Assembly: GCA_002453315.1 (NCBI GenBank)
Contig: DKGO01000090.1
Span: forward strand, 1-57,100
Length of the DNA stretch: 57,100 nucleotides
Reading direction: 5' to 3'
From: Caryophanales bacterium UBA6768
GTDB lineage: Bacteria > Bacillota > Bacilli > Bacillales_D > Amphibacillaceae
Positions within the stretch are counted from its first letter, which is position 1. Every line of letters begins with the position of its first letter. Shown here piece by piece: positions 45,668 to 57,100 of this stretch. The position numbers and the translations under genes are program-made. The notes beneath the pieces are model-generated. The model was not told the DNA's origin. It ran no database searches and worked only from the letters and a program-made list of their open reading frames with translations.

Positions 45668-47878
45668 TTGTTGCGGTTTTATATTGGTCTGTTGACTCTT
45701 TTTCTTATAGTATTTCCTGTTTCTCCTGATAAAATTATTGCTGATAAAAATGACATTGCTATTATTGTTGAGGTAGATCAAGATCCGAGTGAAGTCCATC
45801 GTTACATAAATAGTTATTGGCCAACGGTTGAGGTCGTGGCAACATACACGGAGTTATTTCGTGGTTTGGCTTTAAAGGTCCCGGCTAAAAAATTGAACAA
45901 CATGATTGCTGAACCATTTGTTCAAGGGGTTCATCCAGTGAAAACTTATGAAATGTTACCGCTAGAAAATATACATGACAATCATTTTATAAGTAAAAGT
46001 CAATTTTCGGCCCCGCAAAAGTTCAAAAATGAATTTTCGACAAAATTTCAACTGCATAACGCTGTGTTGCCAGTGAATTTTAACAAAACGAAGTTTACTG
46101 GAAAAGGTGTGAAGGTAGCTGTTATTGATACAGGAATTGATTGGCAGCATCCTGATTTAAAGAAAAATTTCAGTGGTGGTTTCGATCTTGTCGATCTGGA
46201 TGCTGATCCAATGGAAACGACACTTGAACAAGGTATCCCGACTTTTCATGGGACCCATGTGGCTGGGATTATTGGGGCAAATGGCACTATGAAGGGTGTG
46301 GCACCAGATAGTGAATTGTACGTTTATCGGGCGTTGGGACCAGGGGGAATTGGGACGTCGATTCAAGTAATTGCAGCGATGGAAGAAGCGGTTAAGGAGG
46401 GTGTCGATATTATTAATATGTCACTTGGGGCATCAGTAAATGGACCAGATTATCCGACGAGTAAGGCGGTCAATGAAGCATCGAAACGGGGCATCGCTGT
46501 CGTTGTTGCTAATGGGAATACAGGTCCAAACAGATGGACAGTTGGGGCACCGGCAACAGCTACTTCTTCCATTTCTGTCGGTGCTTATGAATCAGCACGT
46601 AAAATCCCTTATTTGTATGAACCTAATCAACAAAAGAAAATACCATTATCGGCCCTGCCAAATCATCAAAATTGGAATTTTCAGCGTGATGATATCATCA
46701 CTACTTCCCTTAACAGTGAAGTATTAAATGGAAACATCTGGCTAATGACTGATGAAAATGTCAATATAAACCAATTGGTGGATGATGGAGCAAAAGCGAT
46801 GATTATCCCTAGAAAATTCGCATCGTTTTTTTCAGCGATTGATCCGGAAATAGCAATCCCGATTGCATTTATTTCTGATGAAGATGCCAACTGGTTAAAT
46901 GAAAATAAGTCACCATATTTCCAACACAAGTTCGAGGAAAGGGCTGCGGCGACGGCTCTGTTTAGTTCCCGGGGCCCGGTAAATGGGAATTGGGATGTAA
47001 AACCAGACATGATTGCCCCAGGGGTTAACATTTTAAGTACTATCCCTGGCGGATATTCCATTTTGAGTGGTACGAGCATGGCGGCCCCGCATGTGGCAGG
47101 GGCGATAGCGGTGATGAAGGAGGCAAAGCCATTCTGGTCGCATGAAAAAATTATCGGTGCTTTACAAACGACTGCAATACGAATGACGAATGAGGATGAC
47201 ACAAATGAATCACCGACTGACCAAGGGGCAGGGCTCATACAAATTAAAGATACAATAGATACAGACACAATCATTTACAATCCAATGCTTACGTTAGGAA
47301 AAACGCAAAACCGGCTCGAACGAAAAAACACCCATATTACCATTGAAAACACAACTGAACAAGAACAACATTACACATTCGAACAACCGAAGAAAATCAA
47401 AGGTATCCAATGGCAACTACCATTGTCATTTACTTTACATCCCCATGAAAAAAAACGTATACCGATTAAAGTGACGATAAATGACCAATTAGTAGATGAA
47501 GCGATGAACCAAAATTATTTAACATTGCGACAGAAAAATCATACCTATCATTTACCTTTTTTAGTCGTCACAAATGAAGTGGACAATCCAACAATCGCAG
47601 GATTTTCCTTAGAACCAAAAGAGTGGGATGACGACATGTACCAATACGAATTGTACATTACTGAACCGGTCCAATCCGTTCAAATTCAGCTATATGATCC
47701 AGACACGATGTTGAATAAAGGCGTCCTTTGGAAGTGGACCGACTTAAAAGAAGGCATGAATGGAGGGGAAATTCCCCGTGTGGAAATTAAACAACGTGGT
47801 TTATATGATGGTCTAATCATCATTCAGCTAGAAAATGGTGAAATCGTTAATGAATTTACGGAAATTTTCATTCAATAA
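45668..47878 (+). CDS. Secreted subtilisin-like serine protease (S8, Vpr-like)
   Basis: About 736 residues: signal peptide (FYIGLLTLFLIVFPVSP), I9 propeptide (IIVEVDQDPSEVHRYINS), then the catalytic domain with D in VAVIDTGIDWQHPDL, H in HGTHVAGIIGANG and S in LSGTSMAAPHVAGAIA. A protease-associated insert lies between H and S (about 330-430), and a beta-rich C-terminal part follows, as in Vpr. TTG 45668 is chosen because AAAAGGGGG (45653-45661) precedes it; TTG 45671 is equal, and the in-frame ATG at 45617 has no ribosome site. It degrades proteins outside the cell. Confidence 0.87.
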   Translation: MLRFYIGLLTLFLIVFPVSPDKIIADKNDIAIIVEVDQDPSEVHRYINSYWPTVEVVATYTELFRGLALKVPAKKLNNMIAEPFVQGVHPVKTYEMLPLENIHDNHFISKSQFSAPQKFKNEFSTKFQLHNAVLPVNFNKTKFTGKGVKVAVIDTGIDWQHPDLKKNFSGGFDLVDLDADPMETTLEQGIPTFHGTHVAGIIGANGTMKGVAPDSELYVYRALGPGGIGTSIQVIAAMEEAVKEGVDIINMSLGASVNGPDYPTSKAVNEASKRGIAVVVANGNTGPNRWTVGAPATATSSISVGAYESARKIPYLYEPNQQKKIPLSALPNHQNWNFQRDDIITTSLNSEVLNGNIWLMTDENVNINQLVDDGAKAMIIPRKFASFFSAIDPEIAIPIAFISDEDANWLNENKSPYFQHKFEERAAATALFSSRGPVNGNWDVKPDMIAPGVNILSTIPGGYSILSGTSMAAPHVAGAIAVMKEAKPFWSHEKIIGALQTTAIRMTNEDDTNESPTDQGAGLIQIKDTIDTDTIIYNPMLTLGKTQNRLERKNTHITIENTTEQEQHYTFEQPKKIKGIQWQLPLSFTLHPHEKKRIPIKVTINDQLVDEAMNQNYLTLRQKNHTYHLPFLVVTNEVDNPTIAGFSLEPKEWDDDMYQYELYITEPVQSVQIQLYDPDTMLNKGVLWKWTDLKEGMNGGEIPRVEIKQRGLYDGLIIIQLENGEIVNEFTEIFIQ

Positions 47879-48344
47879 GGGGGAATTTTTAGTTTTGCGG
47901 GAAAAAATGATATCCCACCTAGCAAAAGAAACGGCAATTTTTCCAGACAGTTTAGGAAAAATAAAACAGTCAACCCAATAAACTCCATAGCAATTTTTGC
48001 AAAAATTTACACATCTAATTGGGTTAAAAATGCAACTCGATTTGTTCATAAAAATGTCAAGATTTAGCGAAAGATAAATGCTATCAATCTAAAAGTGAAA
48101 ACTTTCACATAAAAACGACAATAAACGGATAAAACATTCATTAATTAAATTGACATCCTATAAGTGCTAATGTAAAATTCATCGTATGGAATCATTTATG
48201 TATAATAAGCAAATTATGTGCTTTTTCCTATAAATGACCCGATTTTATAACTACATATTGTATTGTTTTTCCTCAAACAAAGGTGGTAACATTCACATAG
48301 GTAATTTTGTTTGTTCGGTTTAAAAACAATACGAAAGTGAGCGA
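47879..48344. other. Intergenic region between protease and atp operon
   Basis: No gene. AACCCAAT (47972-47979) and ATTGGGTT (48018-48025) may form a terminator stem with a long loop, followed by AAAAA and no T tract, so it is weak. The atp promoter lies near the end. Confidence 0.45.
48150..48178 (+). promoter_or_regulatory. Sigma-A promoter of the atp operon
   Basis: A perfect TTGACA (48150-48155), a 17-base spacer, and TAAAAT (48173-48178). The leader to atpI is about 160 bases. Confidence 0.75.
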
Positions 48345-48707
48345 ATGATGTCAGATTATCAATTGATGGCTAATCGACAACGAATATGGATGCTCGTCAT
48401 TTTTATAGCATCAGCTGTTAGTGTGTTTTTAACTGCCAAATCTGCATTTTCATTAGGTTTAACATTAGGCATCACTGTAAGTTTTTATAACTTATGGTTG
48501 TTGCAAAGAAAGGCAAACCTATTAGCAGAAGCGGCGGAAAAAGAAGGTAAGCGAATTGGTATTGGAACAATTTCTCGCCTAGCTGCAGCCGCCCTAGGCG
48601 TATTAATTGCGATAAAATACGACTTGCATATCGTTGCCTTTGTCATCGGACTTATGTCGTCTTATGTAGTTATCATGCTAGACTTTTTACTATTTAATAG
48701 GAAATAA
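48345..48707 (+). CDS. atpI: ATP synthase accessory protein AtpI
   Basis: A 120-residue protein with four membrane helices; AtpI helps assemble the c ring. The pair of helices joined by NLWLLQRKANLLAE is typical. It is the first gene of the atp operon. The ribosome site before ATG 48345 is weak (GAAAGTGAG), which fits its low need. Confidence 0.88.
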   Translation: MMSDYQLMANRQRIWMLVIFIASAVSVFLTAKSAFSLGLTLGITVSFYNLWLLQRKANLLAEAAEKEGKRIGIGTISRLAAAALGVLIAIKYDLHIVAFVIGLMSSYVVIMLDFLLFNRK

Positions 48708-49454
<747 letters not shown>

Positions 49455-49514
49455 TCAACCAGCTTTATCGAAATAAATCTGGAAATGATAAAACATCACT
49501 ATTATATTTTTTGA

Positions 49515-49742
<228 letters not shown>

Positions 49743-49833
49743 TTAAATATTTAACCGTAAAGGCGAAGCAATCATCTAAAACTTTGCCAACATTTATGTA
49801 ACGAGATATTTTTATCCGAAAGGAGTGACGTGT

Positions 49834-50325
49834 GTGCTAGGTGGATTTCATGTAATCGATATGGTTGTTATGTTAGTTTTATTCGTTTTACTCGTTTATT
49901 TAGTTGGAAAATTCGCTTGGGGTCCAGTCATGGACATGATGAAAAAGCGTGAAGACTACGTAGCAAGTGAAATTAATGCTGCTGAACAAAGTCGGGCTGC
50001 AGCGGAAAAGGCGCAAAAAGAGTCGGAAGAAAAACTAACACAAACAAAACAGGAAGCACAGCAAATTATTGAAGAAGCCAAAAATGCTGGTACAAAACTA
50101 GAAGAAGATATCGTTGCTTCAGCAAAACAAGAAGCAGAACGAATTAAACAATCAGCAAAAGAAGAAATTCAAAATGAAAAAGATAAAGCATTACAAGCAT
50201 TACAAGAACAAGTTTCTTCACTTTCCGTATTAATAGCAAGCAAAGTGATTGAAAAGGAAATTAGCGCACAAGATCAAGAAGAGTTGATCGCGGACTACAT
50301 TAAACAGGTAGGAGAAGAGCAATGA
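49834..50325 (+). CDS. atpF: ATP synthase subunit b
   Basis: Peripheral stalk, about 163 residues: one N-terminal membrane helix ([15 protein letters not shown]) and a long charged coiled coil. GTG 49834 is preferred because AAAGGAG lies 8 bases before it; the GTG at 49825 is part of that site. The stop overlaps the atpH ATG by 4 bases. Confidence 0.93.
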   Translation: MLGGFHVIDMVVMLVLFVLLVYLVGKFAWGPVMDMMKKREDYVASEINAAEQSRAAAEKAQKESEEKLTQTKQEAQQIIEEAKNAGTKLEEDIVASAKQEAERIKQSAKEEIQNEKDKALQALQEQVSSLSVLIASKVIEKEISAQDQEELIADYIKQVGEEQ

Positions 50326-50861
50326 GTATAGTTGTTGCGAAACGATATGCAGATGCTCTTTTTAAGCTTGCCACGGAAAAAAACCAAGCAGAAACAATTC
50401 AACAGGAACTGACGATTGTTCAAGAAGTTTTTGCTAACAACCCAAAATGGGCGACGATGTTAAACCATCCACGGGTTAGTAAAGATGAGAAAATGGACAT
50501 GATTAATAAAGCCTTTGAAAAAACAAACCAACAAATTGTCAATATGATTAAATTACTTATTGAACGTAATCGTATCGAATCAATTCAAGCAGTTATCGGT
50601 CATTATGATGAGTTATATAATGAAGCAAATGGTATGGCCCATGCGACAGTTTACTCAGTTCGTTCATTAACGAGTGAGGAAAAAACACAATTAGAAACAT
50701 CTTTTAAAAAACAGTTAAATAAAAAATCAATGACAATCGATAATGTCGTTGATCCATCGATCATCGGTGGGATGAAAATAAAAATTGGTAACACGATATA
50801 TGACGGTTCGATTAGTGGAAAATTAAATCGATTAAAAAACAGTCTTGTTTCCGTTAGTTAA
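50322..50861 (+). CDS. atpH: ATP synthase subunit delta
   Basis: A 179-residue protein that joins the b stalk to the top of the F1 head. It begins with [14 protein letters not shown] and ends with [20 protein letters not shown], both typical. Overlaps atpF and is translationally coupled to it. Confidence 0.96.
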   Translation: MSIVVAKRYADALFKLATEKNQAETIQQELTIVQEVFANNPKWATMLNHPRVSKDEKMDMINKAFEKTNQQIVNMIKLLIERNRIESIQAVIGHYDELYNEANGMAHATVYSVRSLTSEEKTQLETSFKKQLNKKSMTIDNVVDPSIIGGMKIKIGNTIYDGSISGKLNRLKNSLVSVS

Positions 50862-50876
50862 TAAAGATAGGGGTGA

Positions 50877-52388
<1,512 letters not shown>

Positions 52389-52451
52389 TTGGATGGCGAG
52401 AAAAGTTTTCGAGTCATTCAGTTGTAACATTTAAGTGCGACATGAAAGTGA

Positions 52452-53342
<891 letters not shown>

Positions 53343-53406
53343 TGACATGAATTTTGGATAAATTTTTCCAAATGGGTTTGGAAGGATTTTATACGAGTAA
53401 GAGTAA

Positions 53407-54843
<1,437 letters not shown>

Positions 54844-54858
54844 AAGAAATCGAAGACA

Positions 54859-55334
<476 letters not shown>

Positions 55335-55357
55335 ACATTGCGAAATTGCAGAAGTTA

Positions 55358-55384
55358 GGAGCCAATATTTTATTGGCTCCTTTT
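55358..55384 (+). terminator. Terminator of the atp operon
   Basis: GGAGCCAATA (55358-55367) pairs perfectly with TATTGGCTCC (55371-55380), followed by TTTT. Confidence 0.92.
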
Positions 55385-55390
55385 CGTTGT

Positions 55391-55555
55391 GTGCGGGGCA
55401 TGCACATATTCTATAGGGTTGAAGTCCCGAGCCGTGAAGGCAATAGTTGCGGTTAGCTTAAGATAAGGGTGTCCATCGTGAGGTGGAATCCATACCGAAC
55501 GGTACGTACTGGTGGTGTGAGAGGACGGGAGTTAATCACCCCCTCCTTACTCGAT
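55391..55555 (+). mobile_element. Internally deleted group IIC intron remnant
   Basis: It begins GTGCGGGGCATGC and has domain I-like pieces (GTTGAAGTCCCGAG, GGTTAGC, AAGGGTGTC, CGTGAGGTGGAATC), which run straight into a domain V/VI end (GGTACGTACTGGTGG, TGTGAGAGGACGG, ending TACTCGAT near 55555). Everything between, including the reverse transcriptase, is missing, leaving about 165 bases. It sits six bases after the T tract of the atpC terminator. The end segment resembles that of the intron at 23771. Confidence 0.75.
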
Positions 55556-55666
55556 TGGATTATTGTTCAGCCCCTTTGTCGAATAGTATTGGTGGAAAAT
55601 TTTAGGTTAATATGCAAGTTTTGAGGTAGCAAGTCTACTTCCCCCCTAGTATAATAGAAATTTTGG

Positions 55667-56458
55667 TTATATAACATAGATAGTCATCCTAACCACATTA
55701 AATATATTTAATATCAGAATTAGTAAAACTACAATAGTAAAGAAGCCTTCAACACCTTTATGATTGATTTTAGATAACAAATTGCTACCGATTAATCCCC
55801 CGACAACCCCTCCCAAAATAATATAGGGAAGTAAATCCAATTTAAATGGCCCATATCCCGTAGTGGCTTGCGTAGTCAAAAGGGATGCAATTTGTGAAAA
55901 AAAAATGATAAATAGCGAGTTAATACTTGCATTCTTCGAATTCATTGAAAATCCAAGAGTTAAAACGGCCACATTAAATGGCCCTCCGCCTATTCCTAAA
56001 AACGCTGAAATTACACCGAGGATAATTCCAACTGAAAATATAAGGAACGAATTTTGTAAATTGTACATTTTTATCAAATTTTTATTTTTGTAATAGACAG
56101 AGATTACTAGCATTAATAAAGCTAGAATTACTGACTGTAAAAGGGAAACTACATCTAAAGTCCGCATAAAGCTTACTAAAATGTTGAATAAAATTTTTCC
56201 AATTATGCCACCAATAATAGAGGAGAGAGCAAGTATGATGGAAATTTTTAATTTTAATTTTAATTTTGATAATGCTATCTTAATCAAAGAAACACTAGAC
56301 ATCGAAAACACTGTGGCAGCCGATAATATCGATATTGTTGATATGTCATAATGTCCGTGAAAATCGAGGATGGGCTTAATAATTACTCCCCCCCCAATTC
56401 CTGCAATGGCACCAAATATGGAGGCAATTAGACCAATTAAAAAGTATGAAATTTCTAT
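55667..56458 (-). CDS. TauE/SafE-family membrane permease, unusual start
   Basis: About 264 residues with eight or so hydrophobic segments in two halves, each with a family motif: SIFGAIAGIGGGVIIKP near the start and SAFLGIGGGPFNVAV in the second half. Relatives export sulfite or organosulfonates. The frame is open upstream of the GTG at 56311, and the first half motif lies before that GTG, so the GTG cannot be the true start. Upstream there is no ATG, GTG or TTG in frame; GGGGGG (56465-56470) is followed by ATA AAC ATA, and ATA 56458 is the best-placed candidate. The motif is encoded over a run of eight G. Confidence 0.7.
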   Translation of the reverse strand: MEISYFLIGLIASIFGAIAGIGGGVIIKPILDFHGHYDISTISILSAATVFSMSSVSLIKIALSKLKLKLKISIILALSSIIGGIIGKILFNILVSFMRTLDVVSLLQSVILALLMLVISVYYKNKNLIKMYNLQNSFLIFSVGIILGVISAFLGIGGGPFNVAVLTLGFSMNSKNASINSLFIIFFSQIASLLTTQATTGYGPFKLDLLPYIILGGVVGGLIGSNLLSKINHKGVEGFFTIVVLLILILNIFNVVRMTIYVI

Positions 56459-57100
56459 GTTTATCCCCCCATAATTATAAAATAGTCTCTCGGGTGATTT
56501 TGAAACGGAATCAACATCAGAAGTACCTTTTACCTTTATGATGTTTTTAACTAGCTCTGATTAGAACCCCTTTTTCAAATCCTAGTACTGTTTGAAAAAT
56601 TGGTGCAAAGTTTACCCGAAAAAGGTAAACCGGAAATGAGATTGCCATCGTCAATCCCTGATGCAAACCTAGGTTGGAATAGCGCTTGTAACAGGAATTT
56701 TCATGGTTAAATTTAGGTTATGGTCAATCAAAAATAATTCATGGTTATTACATGTGTGAAACATGATAGTACAGAATGCGGTGTACGTAATGAATTCCGT
56801 ACTGGGACTGAACGATTTATGGAATGCGGAAAACTTATTATAACCTAAAAGGATATTGTGGACAATGCTCTCGTAAACATAGGCCAAAATGCATATAGTT
56901 GATAAAAGAGGGTGAAAAATATCTATTAAAGAAGTAAAAGTAAAATAAATTTTATTCAATTGGTTTTTTGAAATATAAAATATTTTGAATTTATATTAGT
57001 TTGATTTATTTGTTTGTATTTTTAAATAATATTGCAAGTAATTTTTATACTACTATTAATATTCAGGAATTTTAGGGACAGCTAGTTAATTTCCGAATCC
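56459..57100. other. Right-edge stretch without a supported gene
   Basis: GTTTACC and GGTAAAC near 56609-56630 form a small stem. No frame with a ribosome site and recognisable protein is seen; the longest open frame (minus strand, 56669-56959) has neither. Confidence 0.4.

Overview
The window is chromosomal DNA from a low-GC, endospore-forming Gram-positive bacterium of the Bacillaceae type. Supporting signs are AT-rich codon use, strong AGGAGG ribosome sites with frequent GTG and TTG starts, the F-type ATP synthase operon in Bacillus order, meso-diaminopimelate dehydrogenase, and a small spore protein of the SspP type. The species cannot be named from sequence alone.

Layout. 1-5.3 kb: an oligopeptide ABC importer operon (oppABCDF, oppA cut by the window edge). 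5.6-7.1 kb: a c-di-GMP-I riboswitch with its own terminator, then an EAL phosphodiesterase and a membrane-anchored PilZ protein. 7.5-8.7 kb: a CynX-type exporter. 9.3-18.4 kb: a surface-protein locus made of a divergent regulator (dead alpha/beta hydrolase fused to a BTAD/SARP-type DNA-binding half), a small zinc-ribbon peptide, a STAS protein, and an operon of WxL surface proteins, a sortase-type protein, a WxL-interacting protein and a broken BspA-WxL gene. Two almost identical promoters with paired 11-bp-spaced heptamers stand before the small genes and the WxL operon. 18.8-23.5 kb: an MFS transporter, decayed DNA and a fused OppD-OppF ATPase. 23.8-25.7 kb: a group IIC intron inserted behind a terminator, its reverse transcriptase frameshifted.

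26.9-37.4 kb looks like a genomic island. An intact tRNA-Ala(GGC) gene lies at its right edge and a decayed copy of the 3' half of the same tRNA, in the same orientation, at its left edge. The island carries a PucR regulator, a TRAP transporter and four enzymes: PyrK-like, PyrD-like, a dihydroorotase-type amidohydrolase and an M20 carbamoyl-amino-acid hydrolase. Together they fit import of orotate and its reductive breakdown through dihydroorotate and N-carbamoylaspartate to aspartate. This pathway assignment is inference.

37.6-38.9 kb holds twelve tandem copies of a 103-bp unit. Then come a NERD protein, a PAP2 phosphatase, a TnpB element behind LexA-like boxes, a DJ-1/PfpI protein, a zinc-ribbon protein overlapping a small spore protein gene, Ddh, a 20-bp-spaced repeat, a small double-motif peptide and a subtilase with a hairpin over its ribosome site. 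48.1-55.4 kb is the complete atpIBEFHAGDC operon with promoter and terminator, followed by a deleted group IIC intron remnant and a TauE-type permease lacking a usual start codon.
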